A stretch of DNA of 18,347 nucleotides from an uncultured Parolsenella sp. (GTDB lineage: Bacteria > Actinomycetota > Coriobacteriia > Coriobacteriales > Atopobiaceae): positions 1 through 18,347 of the forward strand of contig CAKUNF010000020.1 in the NCBI GenBank assembly GCA_934668375.1, in the 5' to 3' direction. Positions within the stretch are counted from its first letter, which is position 1, and each line of letters starts with the position of its first letter. Shown here in pieces: positions 6,156-15,053 of the stretch. The notes below the pieces were generated by a model. That model did no database searches, was not told the origin of the DNA, and was given only the letters and a program-made list of their open reading frames with translations. The position numbers were made by a program, and so were the translations under genes.

Positions 6156-9100
6156 ATGAAGAGAAACCTGCTGAGGCACGTGCTCGCCTGCGCGCTCGTC
6201 GGCGCCATGGCGCTCGGCGGCGCCACCGTGGCCACACTCGCCATGCCAACGCCCGCCGTCGCCGCGCCGAGTGGCGCCATCAGGCCCACTCAGCTCAAGT
6301 CCGAGCTTCCATACGCGTACGGAGAGACGGAGGTTACGCTCGAGGCGGGCAAGAGCTACGTTCTCAGCGGCGACGTGGACATCACGCAGTACATCGTCAA
6401 GGGCGGCACCTCGGCCCAGCCCACGCGCGTCTACATCACCGGCACCCTCAGCGACAAGCGTGGAGACAATCCAAGACTCCCGCTGTTCGCCCTCGAGAGC
6501 GGCTACATCGAGATTATCGGCGACACGACCTCTCCGACAACCGTCAACTGCAACGGGCGCGCCTTCCTCTCCGACAAGACCGAGAAGACCATCTATGCCT
6601 ACGACTACGACGCGCCAACCAGAAGTGCCCAGCTTGACGTCAAGGTGAAGAACCTCACCATCTCGGGCAACAGAAATACGGATTACAGCGCCACGGGCAT
6701 CCTGCTGTACGGCTGCGCACTCGACGGGGAGACCGTCCGCTTCGAGAGCGTGACGGTCAGCGACTGGCGCACACCATACTCCACGAACTACTTCTCCTAT
6801 GACACCGAGCTCTACAAGAACTCGCCAGGCCCTGTCACGATTCGCATGAGCGCAAAGAACGGCACGTCTGCCCCGTACGTGACGTTCAGCGGCTGCACGT
6901 TCAAGAACAACACGGGCGCCTGCACGGGCGCACTCAGCGTCACAAGCAACTCCTCGCTCAAGCCAAGCGTGAGCCTCACGGGCTGCACGTTCATCAATAA
7001 CTGCCAGACCTCGAACTTCTGCACCGTCTCCGATAACGTCAAGGCCCTCATCGACTCCGGTCATCTGCACTCGGGCAACATCGTCGTCAAGAACGCTAAC
7101 GTCACGCTTTCAGGCTGCATCATCACCTCACAGGCCCGAAGCAACACGTGGTCTGGCCCCTGCGCCTACAAGGTGACCAGCTGGGGTACCACCTACGACA
7201 TGCCCATGACGAGCGCCATCGCCATCGCGAGCAACGCCTCGTGCACGCTCAGCGGCACGACCGTCTCAGACATGTACGCAAGCCCTTACTCCAATGAAAG
7301 CGAGCAGGACGAGAGGCGCTATGCCATCCTCGCGCACGGCAGCCTGACGCTTGGCGGCTCCACATCCGTCTCCACGGCCAAGGCCGGCCAGGTCAAGCTC
7401 GTTGGCCTGAACAACGGATACCACCTCAACCTTCTCAGCACCTTCTCGGGCAGGGCGGCCGTCACCATCGATGACGGCGAGTTCAACAACCTCCCGAGCA
7501 CCTACGCCATCGGCTCCTGCGGACTCACGTCCGAGCAGCTCGCACGGCAGATCACCTCGACAAACGCCGGCGTTATGTTCCAGACGGAAGACGGCAGCCT
7601 CTACGCAAAGAGACTTGCCCACGAGCACGTCTGGCGGCTCACCGCCGATGCCAGCACAAAGTACCGCATGAGCGTCACCTGCGTGGGCACCGCACGTCCC
7701 GAGGACTGTGGATACTCCGGCTACACCGCCGAGCTTGGTCTCGCAGACGCCACCGAGAGCGGAGACCGCCTGAGCGTCGCCGGTGGAGCCGCGCTCACGC
7801 CTCGGCTCACGACGCCCCGCACCGGCACCGGCCTGCTCTCCGAGAGCATCGCCACCATCACCGAGACGCACTACTACTCCCTGAGCGGCTGGGACGCCAC
7901 ACCCGAGCCCTTCTACGGCACCCCCTCAGGGCCCGGCAAGTACCTCGTGGAGGTCGTGGCCACAAGCGCAAGCGGCGACACCGCGACGCTCACCCGCAAG
8001 TTCGAGATCACCCCGCTTGAGCTGGGCAAGATCAAGAGCCTCCGCTTCGAGTTCGAGGGCGGCGCGGACACACAAATCGAGGGCACCACCGTCCGCACCT
8101 ATGAGGCAACCGGCTCCACGATCACCCCCAAGTTCACGGTGCGCTGGTACGACAACGGCTGGATCACCCTCAAGGAGGGCGTGGACTACACCGTCGTCGC
8201 GGGCGAGCACAGCGTGCCAAGCGCCGCAACGGCGCCTCCGAGGAGCTACTACTTCCCCTACTACATCATCTACATCAAGGGCACGGGCAGCTACACGGGC
8301 AGCGCGTGCACGTATTGGACCATCTCCGGCACGCCACTCGACAGCGCCTCCGTCAGCGGGTACGACGACGAGTACGACGGCCAGGAGCACTCCGTCACTG
8401 CAACGCTGCCCGAAGGCGTCACGGCAAGCTACAGCGTCGACGGCGGCACCACGTGGACAAGCGAGGCCCCGTCCATCAAGGACGTGGGCACCAAGACCAT
8501 CGACTACAAGCTCGAGTATGGCGGAGAAACCGCCACGGGCCAGGTGACGCTCAAGGTGAACCCCCGCGCCATCAAGGTCCACGCCACGAGGACCGAGAAG
8601 ACCTACGGCGACGCCGACCCCGAGCTTGGCTGGGAGCTCCTCTCGGGCGAGCTGGTGGATGGCGAGGACCTCACCGGCATCACCATGACCCGCGAGCAGG
8701 GCGAGGCCGTGCGCGAGGGCAACTACACCATCATGGTCTCGCAGGCCGAGGGCGCCAACCCCAACTACTCCATCACCTTCCTGCCCGGAACGTTCGTCAT
8801 CAGCCCTCGCACGCTCAACGTCACCTGGGGCACCACGGAGTTCACCTACGATGGCAACGAGCACTGCCCCGAGGCCACGCTCGGCAACGTCATCGGTGAC
8901 GACGATCTCTCCGCAACCGTCGAGGGTGCGGCAACCGAGGCCGGCAGCTCCTACGAGGCAGCCATCACCGGTCTCATCGGCGCAGATGCCGGCAACTACG
9001 AGCTGCCCGCCGAGGGCCTCTCCTGCACCTTCTCGATCAAGAACGCCGAGCAGGGCGCGCCGGTGGTTCAGGCCACGGCCGAGACCATCTACGGCAAGCA

Positions 9101-10190
9101 CGACGGCGCCATCACGGGACTCACCACAGACATGGAGTGGAGGCGCAGCGACGCCGCCTCCTGGACGAGCGTGACCGAGAACGGCGAGCTCACCGGCCTC
9201 GCACCTGGCTCCTATGACGTGCGCTACGCCGCCGGGGCCAACCACGACGCCTCGCCCGCGACCACCGTCACGGTCAAGACCGGCCGCATGCTCACCGTCA
9301 CGCTGCCGACGAGCCCGGGCTGCGCCGTCACCGCGACGTCAACCGAGATTCCCTGGCACGGGCACACGATCATCTCCGTCAGCATCAACGCCGGCTACTT
9401 CGCGACTGGCGACTTCGCCGTCAAGATCAACGGAACCAAGGTCGAGCCGAGCTCCAACGGCACAATCCGCGTTGACAGCGCCGAGGCAGACGTCGTCGTG
9501 ACCGTCGAGGGCGTCCTCAAGCACGAGGCAGACGGCTCCGGCTGGCACACCGACTCCACCTCCCACTGGCATATCTGCAACTGCGGCGACGTCATAGACG
9601 AGGCTGACCACGAGTTTGAGTGGAAGACCACCGTCGAGCCCACGGCGAGCTCCGAGGGCGCGAGGCAGCAGGTCTGCAAGGTCTGCGACACCACGGGCGC
9701 GGCCGAGACGATTCCCATGCTCGCCCCGAGCATCGTCGAGGGCGCCGACCAGAAGCTCACCGCCGGCAGCGCCGCCAACCTCACGGTTCGCTCCAACGCT
9801 CCTCTCGACAAGTTCAAGCGCGTCCTGGTGGACGACACCGAGCTCGCGAGCTCGTCCTACGAGCTCTCCGGGGGCAGCACCATCGTGACGCTCAAGGCCA
9901 GCTACCTCTCGACACTCGCCACGGGCACCCACACGCTCGCCATCGAGTCCGAGACCGGCACGGCCTCCACGACGTTCACCATCGCCGAGAAGCAGCCCGA
10001 GACGGGCGGCGGCAGCGGCGGAACGCCTTCGAGCGACAGCCCCGCGGAGACCCCCGCAAACGGCACGCACGCCGACAAACCCGCGCTTCCCCAGACGGGA
10101 GACGGCACCGTCTCGCGAGCCGTCATCGTCAGCCTCGCCACGGCAGGCGTCGTCCTCATCGCCTCCGCAGCCCTGGTCCGCCGCCGCTAG
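6156..10190 (+). CDS. LPxTG cell-wall-anchored surface protein with beta-helix and MBG-like modules
   Basis: Large secreted protein, 1344 residues, anchored to peptidoglycan by a sortase encoded elsewhere. The signal peptide covers 1-37 (cleavage likely after AVA). A region at about 60-450 looks like a right-handed parallel beta-helix, with recurring turns SGCTF (245-249, 275-279) and LSGCI/LSGTT (319-322, 365-368). Modules at about 803-884 and 886-962 resemble MBG (mostly beta, gut bacterial) repeats: KTYGDADPE and FTYDGNEH near their starts, NPNYSITF and AGNYEL near their ends. A shorter related module precedes them (about 727-801). Two His/Cys-rich modules occur: about 488-520 and 1121-1190 (HWHICNCG, then CKVC). 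The C-terminus has a Gly/Ser/Pro linker, LPQTG (1311-1315), a hydrophobic helix and RRR. Probable role: adhesion or glycan contact; no catalytic residues are evident. The ATG has a good AAGGGG site. Confidence 0.88.
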   Translation: MKRNLLRHVLACALVGAMALGGATVATLAMPTPAVAAPSGAIRPTQLKSELPYAYGETEVTLEAGKSYVLSGDVDITQYIVKGGTSAQPTRVYITGTLSDKRGDNPRLPLFALESGYIEIIGDTTSPTTVNCNGRAFLSDKTEKTIYAYDYDAPTRSAQLDVKVKNLTISGNRNTDYSATGILLYGCALDGETVRFESVTVSDWRTPYSTNYFSYDTELYKNSPGPVTIRMSAKNGTSAPYVTFSGCTFKNNTGACTGALSVTSNSSLKPSVSLTGCTFINNCQTSNFCTVSDNVKALIDSGHLHSGNIVVKNANVTLSGCIITSQARSNTWSGPCAYKVTSWGTTYDMPMTSAIAIASNASCTLSGTTVSDMYASPYSNESEQDERRYAILAHGSLTLGGSTSVSTAKAGQVKLVGLNNGYHLNLLSTFSGRAAVTIDDGEFNNLPSTYAIGSCGLTSEQLARQITSTNAGVMFQTEDGSLYAKRLAHEHVWRLTADASTKYRMSVTCVGTARPEDCGYSGYTAELGLADATESGDRLSVAGGAALTPRLTTPRTGTGLLSESIATITETHYYSLSGWDATPEPFYGTPSGPGKYLVEVVATSASGDTATLTRKFEITPLELGKIKSLRFEFEGGADTQIEGTTVRTYEATGSTITPKFTVRWYDNGWITLKEGVDYTVVAGEHSVPSAATAPPRSYYFPYYIIYIKGTGSYTGSACTYWTISGTPLDSASVSGYDDEYDGQEHSVTATLPEGVTASYSVDGGTTWTSEAPSIKDVGTKTIDYKLEYGGETATGQVTLKVNPRAIKVHATRTEKTYGDADPELGWELLSGELVDGEDLTGITMTREQGEAVREGNYTIMVSQAEGANPNYSITFLPGTFVISPRTLNVTWGTTEFTYDGNEHCPEATLGNVIGDDDLSATVEGAATEAGSSYEAAITGLIGADAGNYELPAEGLSCTFSIKNAEQGAPVVQATAETIYGKHDGAITGLTTDMEWRRSDAASWTSVTENGELTGLAPGSYDVRYAAGANHDASPATTVTVKTGRMLTVTLPTSPGCAVTATSTEIPWHGHTIISVSINAGYFATGDFAVKINGTKVEPSSNGTIRVDSAEADVVVTVEGVLKHEADGSGWHTDSTSHWHICNCGDVIDEADHEFEWKTTVEPTASSEGARQQVCKVCDTTGAAETIPMLAPSIVEGADQKLTAGSAANLTVRSNAPLDKFKRVLVDDTELASSSYELSGGSTIVTLKASYLSTLATGTHTLAIESETGTASTTFTIAEKQPETGGGSGGTPSSDSPAETPANGTHADKPALPQTGDGTVSRAVIVSLATAGVVLIASAALVRRR

Positions 10191-10213
10191 CGGCAGGCAA
10201 ACATCCCGGCCGC

Positions 10214-10248
10214 AAGGGTCCCGCCCCTCAAGAAGGGACGGGGCCCTT
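10214..10248 (+). terminator. Terminator-like hairpin after the surface-protein gene
   Basis: AAGGGTCCCGCCCCT (10214-10228) pairs with AGGGACGGGGCCCTT (10234-10248) around a five-base loop, with one wobble pair and one mismatch. It starts 24 bases after the stop codon. There is no T run, so it is terminator-like by position and stem strength only. Confidence 0.55.
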
Positions 10249-10303
10249 CCCATGCCCAGGCATCAGCTGCCGCCATATGCTTCGACCGCATACCAGTCCT
10301 CAA

Positions 10304-10381
10304 TTTTCAGAAACTTCGCACTACGCGCATCTCGTTGCCCAAAACGACAACGCAAGGCGAGAAGTGCGAAGTTCCTGAAAA
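10304..10381. repeat. Long imperfect palindrome between convergent genes
   Basis: The outer arms of 19 bases (10304-10322 and 10363-10381) match at 18 positions. They enclose shorter nested arms TCTCG/CGAGA (10330-10334, 10358-10362) and CGTTG/CAACG (10333-10337, 10348-10352). Neither strand shows a T run after it. It lies 60 bases past the permease stop. It may be a bidirectional transcript barrier or a dispersed palindromic repeat; only one copy is in this window. Confidence 0.65.
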
Positions 10382-10441
10382 GAACGGACAGCAAAACGCC
10401 CTCCAAACGGGCCAGATCCAGCCGCTTGGGGCGTCGTCGCT

Positions 10442-13400
10442 CTAGTCCACGCTCTTGAGCGCCTCGAGCATGTCCACGTTCTTGAGCCTGCGGTTCACCA
10501 CCACGTACATGGCGGCCACCACCGCCACAACCACAACAGTCGACACGACGTAGGGCAGCACGCCCGTTGCCGGGTCGAACATGACGTTCTCGGGCGGCAC
10601 CGCAGAGATGATGTACTGCTGCAGCATCCAGCCAAGCAGCCATCCCACCGGCAGCGCAAGCAGCGAGTTGATAATCGTCTCGCGATAGATGTACATCGAG
10701 ACCTCGTTGTCAAAGAAGCCCAGCACCTTGATCGTGGACAGCTCGCGAATGCGCTCGGCCACGTTAATCGTCACGAGGTTGTACACGATGACCACGGCCA
10801 GCAGCACCGCCACCACGATGAGCACGAACATGATCTTGTTGAGCGACTTCACGATGACGTTGATCTGGTCGATGAGCGTGGCGCTCTGGACGCACCCGAG
10901 AACGCCATCGAGACCCATGAACTTTGCCGCCTCGGCTCGCGTACCCGTCGTGCTGTCATCAGCGAGGGTCACAACGTAGGCATTCGTCTCCATCCCCTTG
11001 CCAAAGCACTTCTCGTAGGCGGCGGGGCTCATGAACATGAAGTGCTCCATGTACATCTCGCAGATGCCCGAGACGCGCGTCGTGCGCTCGACGCCGTCCG
11101 AGTCCTTGAAGGTAAGCTCGTCTCCCACGCCCACGCCCAGCAGGCTTGCGAGGCGCTCGGAGATCACGGCCCCGTCGTCAGAGAGCGGAATGGCCTGCCC
11201 GCTCGCGCGGTCGCGGATGTCGAGATACCTCGTGAACGTCTCCTCGTCGGCCGGGACGAGCAGGTTGATGCTCTGCTCGTCGCCCTTGTCACCCGCAACC
11301 TTTGTGACGCTCTCATAGCGAATGGAAGAATAGTCCGTCACGGCGCCGGAGGCGAGCTCCTCGTCTATGGCGGCCTGCTCATCGGCTCCCACGTTGCTGT
11401 TCTCGGCCACGATAAGGTCATAGCCGATGATGTCGCCAAACTGGGTGTCAGAAAGGCCATCGATGGAGTTGCGCACGGCAAAACCGCAGAACATGAGGCA
11501 CACGGCACCAGCCACGCCGATCACGGTCATGAGCATGCGCTTCTTGTAGCGAAAGAGGTTGCGGCACGTCACCTTCTGCGTGAAGCCAAGGCGGCTCCAG
11601 ATTGGTCTGATGCGCTCGAGGAAGATCTTGGAGCCACTTGCGGGCGCCTTGGGCAGCAGCAGCTGTGCGGGCTTCTCGGCAAGCGAGCGCTTTGCCACGA
11701 GCACGGCTGGCACCACGGCCACGGCAAGGCCGAGAAGCAGCGCGGCAACGGAGACGCCCAGGTGCCACCGCAGCACGATGGGCGGCAGCGAGAACTTGGC
11801 CGCATAGGCACCGTAGACGATGTAGGGCAGCAGCGTGTGCCCAAGCGCGATGCCGAGAAGCGACCCCATGCCGCCGGCCGTGGCCCCATAGACCACGAAC
11901 TTCTTCATGACGTCCGCATCGCGGTATCCCAGCGCCTTGAGCGTACCGGAGTTGATGCGTTCCTCGTCCACCATGCGTGTCATCGTCGTGGAGGCCACGA
12001 GCGCGGCTACGAGATAGAGGAAGTACGGAAAGATGTCGGCGAGCGAGTCGACGATCTCGCTCACGCTGTCGTAGGTCTTGTAGCCCTCGGAGCCTGGGGT
12101 CTCGCGACGCGTATCCACGTTGTAGACGGGCCTCTCGACCTTGTCGCGCGCCTTGCGGGCGTCGTCGAGGTCCGCCTCGCCGTCGGTTATCTGCCGTTCG
12201 GCGTCGGGCAGGGCGTCGTTGTATTCCGCAAGGCCGTTCTCGTACTCGGACTGCTTCTGCGCGAGAGTCCCTGCCGCACCGTCGTAGGCCGCGCGGCCAC
12301 TCTCGTACGCCGTGAGACCCTCGTTGTACTCGGCCACGCCCGCGTCGTAGCTCGCCTTCTTGGCCTGGTACTGCGCGAGGCCGTCCGCATAGGCGCTCTC
12401 GCCGGCATCAAGCTTGGCCTTGGCAACGTCAAGCTCGTCCTGCGTGGCGGCAAGCTGGCTCTCGCCGGCAGCCTTTTGTTCGTCCAGCTGCTGCTGTGCG
12501 GCATTGAGCTGCGCGATGAGCGCCGTGCAGCCGCCATCCTGCTCGCCCTCCACGGAGCCAGCGTCCGCGTTCATGAACCGCTCATAGGCTGCCTGGGTCT
12601 GGTCGAGCTGGACCTGGAGGGCAGCTCGCTGCTCGTCGGGCAGCGCCGGGTCTGCGAGCAGTGCCTGCAACTGCGCAATCCCCTGCTCGTAGGCAGCCTT
12701 GCCCTGCTCAAGCTGGTCACGGCTCGCGTCGATCTGCGCCTGCGCCTGCCCGATCTGCTCCGCAGCCTGCTCCTTGGCATCTGCGAGCTGTGCGGCGCCG
12801 TCGTTGTAGCTCGCCCACCCCTCATCGAGCTGCTGGCGCGTGGACGCGAGCAGAGTCTGGGCGCTCGCGAGCTGGCACTTGCCGTCCGCGAGCGCACGCC
12901 GGGCATCCGTCAGCTGGGAAGCCGCTCTCTCGAGCTTTTCCCACGAGGCCGCAAGCTGCATGCGGCCGTCGGCAAGCTGGCACGCAGCCTCATCAAGGGC
13001 AGACTTTGCGTCCGCAAGCTGCCGACACGCGTCGTCAACCTTCTTCTGGCCGTCATCGATCTGCTCGTCATACTTGCCGCGCACGACGGACAGGCGCCGC
13101 TCGGGAGCGTCGGCGAGCAGGTCGCTCAGCTCCTCCTTGTGGGCCGCGACCTTGGAGAGGTAGTCGGCGCCGTACGGGTCGAGGCCCTCCGTGTCGTCGA
13201 ACGTGAGACGCGCGATCATGTGATAGTCCACGTCGAACACGTCCGGGCTCACCACGGCGTAGCCCGAGAGATCTCCCGTGCCCACGGTCGTCTTGCCCTT
13301 GTTGACGCTCGCGATGATATCCATCGAGCTCACGTGGCCCACCACGGTGAACGTATCGCGCTTGAGGGTCTTGGTGCCGCCCGCGCCCTCCTTCTCGTAG

Positions 13401-13849
13401 AACTCGATCGTGGAGCCAATCGGGTAATCGTCGGCCATGAAGGAGTCGAGGGCGATCTCGTCGTCCGCTTCGGGCATGCGACCGTCCGAGACCTCGAACT
13501 GGCTCACGCGTTCCGGCACAGACTCCACGCGCACCGAATCGTTCGTGCCGGCGATCGTGACGTCCTTGAGGTAGCCGTACTCCACCTCGCGGATGCCGCT
13601 CGCCCGCTCGATGTCCGCCTCGTCATCCTCGTCGATGCCCAACCCGCCGATGACGGCGAGGTCCGCCATGTCATAGCTCGAGAAGTATGCACCCGACGTC
13701 TCGCGCATGTCGGGCCCGGCCACCTTGAGGCCCACGAGGGCAAACGACCCCAGGGCAATGAGGCAGACGATGGACAGGAACCTGCCCTTGGACTTCCTGA
13801 ACGTGGCAAGGATGTCTCGCCACAGCATCCTCTTCTTGGAGCGCGCCAT
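10442..13849 (-). CDS. FtsX/MacB-type ABC permease with long extracytoplasmic coiled coil
   Basis: Membrane subunit of an ABC system paired with the ATPase upstream, 1135 residues. Order: cytoplasmic start, helix about 24-43, MacB-like periplasmic-type domain to about 255, then a coiled coil at about 262-572. A first FtsX domain follows with helices near 605-625, 652-680 and 698-720. Then come a helix (772-793), a second extracytoplasmic domain (800-1000) and a second FtsX domain with helices near 1003-1028, 1055-1085 and 1098-1118. The conserved cytoplasmic segments TLKALGYRDADV (636-647) and TIKVLGFFDNEV (1039-1050) mark the two FtsX units. The ATG at 13849 lies eight bases after the ATPase stop with a GGCGGGG site; the frame stays open further upstream but only overlaps the ATPase gene. 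Such systems do mechanotransmission, lipoprotein or peptide export; the substrate is unknown. Confidence 0.88.
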   Translation of the reverse strand: MARSKKRMLWRDILATFRKSKGRFLSIVCLIALGSFALVGLKVAGPDMRETSGAYFSSYDMADLAVIGGLGIDEDDEADIERASGIREVEYGYLKDVTIAGTNDSVRVESVPERVSQFEVSDGRMPEADDEIALDSFMADDYPIGSTIEFYEKEGAGGTKTLKRDTFTVVGHVSSMDIIASVNKGKTTVGTGDLSGYAVVSPDVFDVDYHMIARLTFDDTEGLDPYGADYLSKVAAHKEELSDLLADAPERRLSVVRGKYDEQIDDGQKKVDDACRQLADAKSALDEAACQLADGRMQLAASWEKLERAASQLTDARRALADGKCQLASAQTLLASTRQQLDEGWASYNDGAAQLADAKEQAAEQIGQAQAQIDASRDQLEQGKAAYEQGIAQLQALLADPALPDEQRAALQVQLDQTQAAYERFMNADAGSVEGEQDGGCTALIAQLNAAQQQLDEQKAAGESQLAATQDELDVAKAKLDAGESAYADGLAQYQAKKASYDAGVAEYNEGLTAYESGRAAYDGAAGTLAQKQSEYENGLAEYNDALPDAERQITDGEADLDDARKARDKVERPVYNVDTRRETPGSEGYKTYDSVSEIVDSLADIFPYFLYLVAALVASTTMTRMVDEERINSGTLKALGYRDADVMKKFVVYGATAGGMGSLLGIALGHTLLPYIVYGAYAAKFSLPPIVLRWHLGVSVAALLLGLAVAVVPAVLVAKRSLAEKPAQLLLPKAPASGSKIFLERIRPIWSRLGFTQKVTCRNLFRYKKRMLMTVIGVAGAVCLMFCGFAVRNSIDGLSDTQFGDIIGYDLIVAENSNVGADEQAAIDEELASGAVTDYSSIRYESVTKVAGDKGDEQSINLLVPADEETFTRYLDIRDRASGQAIPLSDDGAVISERLASLLGVGVGDELTFKDSDGVERTTRVSGICEMYMEHFMFMSPAAYEKCFGKGMETNAYVVTLADDSTTGTRAEAAKFMGLDGVLGCVQSATLIDQINVIVKSLNKIMFVLIVVAVLLAVVIVYNLVTINVAERIRELSTIKVLGFFDNEVSMYIYRETIINSLLALPVGWLLGWMLQQYIISAVPPENVMFDPATGVLPYVVSTVVVVAVVAAMYVVVNRRLKNVDMLEALKSVD

Positions 13850-13857
13850 GGCCCCGC

Positions 13858-14559
13858 CTACCACTCGATATCCGCAATGGCCCGCGGGGCGCGGTTGGTC
13901 TCGACGCTCGTCACGCGGCCGTCGTGCATGCGGATGACGCGGTCCGCGATGGGGGCGATGGCCGAGTTGTGCGTCACGATGATGACCGTGGCACCACGCT
14001 TGCGGCTCATGTCCTGCAGGATCTGGAGAATCTGCTTGCCCGTGTTGTAGTCGAGTGCGCCCGTGGGCTCGTCGCACAGCAAGATCTTGGGGTTCTTGGC
14101 CACGGCTCGGGCGATGGCAACACGTTGTTGCTCGCCGCCAGAGAGCTGCGCAGGGAAGTTGTTCACGCGATGCGAGAGCCCCACCATGTCCAGCACCTCT
14201 ACCGGGTCCATCGCGTCCTCAACGATCTCGCTCGCAAGCTCTACGTTCTCCTTGGCCGTGAGGTTCTGGACGAGGTTGTAGAACTGGAATACGAAACCCA
14301 CGTCATCACGGCGATAGCGCGTGAGCCCGTGTTTGTCGTAGGTGGCGATGTCGTTTCCGTCGATGACGACGTGCCCCTCGCTCGCCGTGTCCATGCCACC
14401 CAGGATGTTGAGCACCGTGGACTTGCCCGCACCAGACGAGCCCAGCACGATGGCGAGCTCGCCCTTCTCGACCCCAAACGTCACGTGGTCGTTCGCGAGA
14501 ATGACCGTGTCGCCCGTCTGATACCGCTTCGTCTCGTCAATGACGTCTATGTATGCCAT
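13858..14559 (-). CDS. ABC transporter ATP-binding protein, MacB/LolD type
   Basis: Cytoplasmic ATPase of 233 residues that drives the adjacent FtsX-type permease. Motifs: Walker [10 protein letters not shown] (40-48), Q-loop Gln92 in VFQFYNL, signature LSGGEQQR (139-146), Walker B ILLCDEP (159-165) followed by TGALD, and switch His197. LSGGEQQR and DEPTGALD are typical of the LolD/MacB/FtsE class that works with FtsX-fold permeases rather than transporters with a true channel. The ATG at 14559 has GGGGGAG a few bases upstream. Only 29 bases separate it from the hairpin at 14589-14625, and no promoter is visible there. Transcription may therefore start inside the hairpin region or come from the cupin genes. 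Confidence 0.95.
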   Translation of the reverse strand: MAYIDVIDETKRYQTGDTVILANDHVTFGVEKGELAIVLGSSGAGKSTVLNILGGMDTASEGHVVIDGNDIATYDKHGLTRYRRDDVGFVFQFYNLVQNLTAKENVELASEIVEDAMDPVEVLDMVGLSHRVNNFPAQLSGGEQQRVAIARAVAKNPKILLCDEPTGALDYNTGKQILQILQDMSRKRGATVIIVTHNSAIAPIADRVIRMHDGRVTSVETNRAPRAIADIEW

Positions 14560-14588
14560 CGCATCTCCCCCGCACCGCCGTTCAATGA

Positions 14589-14625
14589 GAGGTGCCCAAA
14601 AGTGTCAAAGACTTTTGGGCACCTC
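14589..14625 (-). repeat. Second copy of the GCCCAAAAG hairpin
   Basis: Perfect 14-bp stem GAGGTGCCCAAAAG (14589-14602) paired with 14612-14625, nine-base loop TGTCAAAGA. The inner stem and eight of nine loop bases equal those of the hairpin at 2070-2106. The outer stem differs at two positions, and both changes are compensated on the other arm. Unlike the first copy it has no T run on either strand. Confidence 0.85.
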
Positions 14626-14626
14626 G

Positions 14627-14653
14627 GCCCAAAGGGGACGTAGCCCTTTGGGC
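14627..14653 (-). terminator. Hairpin after the cupin genes
   Basis: GCCCAAAGGG (14627-14636) pairs perfectly with CCCTTTGGGC (14644-14653) around a seven-base loop. It starts 13 bases after the first cupin's stop and directly abuts the hairpin at 14589-14625. No T run follows, so termination is not assured. Confidence 0.5.
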
Positions 14654-14666
14654 ACGGGCAGCACTC

Positions 14667-15005
14667 CTACGCCGGCAGCACGACCACGAGCAGCATCTTG
14701 AACGCCGTGACGCCGCGCACGGCATGCGGGGCACCCGCGGGGATAACGACGGACTCGCCCGCGCCCAGCGTGTGTGGCACGCCGTTGATCGTGATCTCTC
14801 CCGTGCCGTCGAGCACGGTGACGAGCGCGTCGCCGCCGGCGGCATGGCTCGCCATGCCCTCGTCGGCGTCGATTGCAAACACCGTGACCTTGCAGCCCGG
14901 CATCTGGGAGAGCGTGAGGCTCACGACCTGCCCCTCCTCGCCCTCTACGAGATTGGCAAGCGAGAAGACCTTCTCCTTCTCGACGTTCTTGATGAGCTCG
15001 GCCAT
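14667..15005 (-). CDS. Small single-domain cupin protein
   Basis: Cupin-fold protein of 112 residues, function unknown. The beta-barrel is spread over about 25-110. The first cupin motif is degenerate: DEGMASHAAGGDALVTVLDG (48-67) keeps only His54 of the usual HxH and lacks the glutamate. The second motif, IPAGAPHAV (88-96), keeps His94. Metal binding is therefore possible but not typical. It could be a small-molecule binding or sensing protein rather than an enzyme. The ATG at 15005 has AAGGGAGGG four bases upstream. It lies 48 bases after a second, similar cupin, so the two probably form an operon and arose by duplication. Confidence 0.82.
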   Translation of the reverse strand: MAELIKNVEKEKVFSLANLVEGEEGQVVSLTLSQMPGCKVTVFAIDADEGMASHAAGGDALVTVLDGTGEITINGVPHTLGAGESVVIPAGAPHAVRGVTAFKMLLVVVLPA

Positions 15006-15053
15006 GAGGCCCTCCCTTGTTCGATGCGCCAGCCGCGGCGGCGCGTCCAGCTT

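Noticed and set aside
7926..9245. A 439-codon open frame antisense to the surface protein
   Set aside because: Same reason: Gly/Val/Ala/Asp-rich translation without motifs, opposite a protein with a signal peptide, modules and LPQTG.
11042..14050. A 1002-codon open frame on the plus strand opposite the permease and ATPase genes
   Set aside because: It mirrors the codon bias of the real genes, has low-complexity Arg/His/Leu/Val-rich protein with no domain, and the opposite strand encodes clear ABC proteins. Long antisense frames are usual at this GC content.
13850..14077. N-terminal extension of the permease by 76 residues
   Set aside because: It would lie wholly within the ATPase gene and be His/Arg-rich; the ATG at 13849 has a ribosome site and gives a normal FtsX N-terminus.
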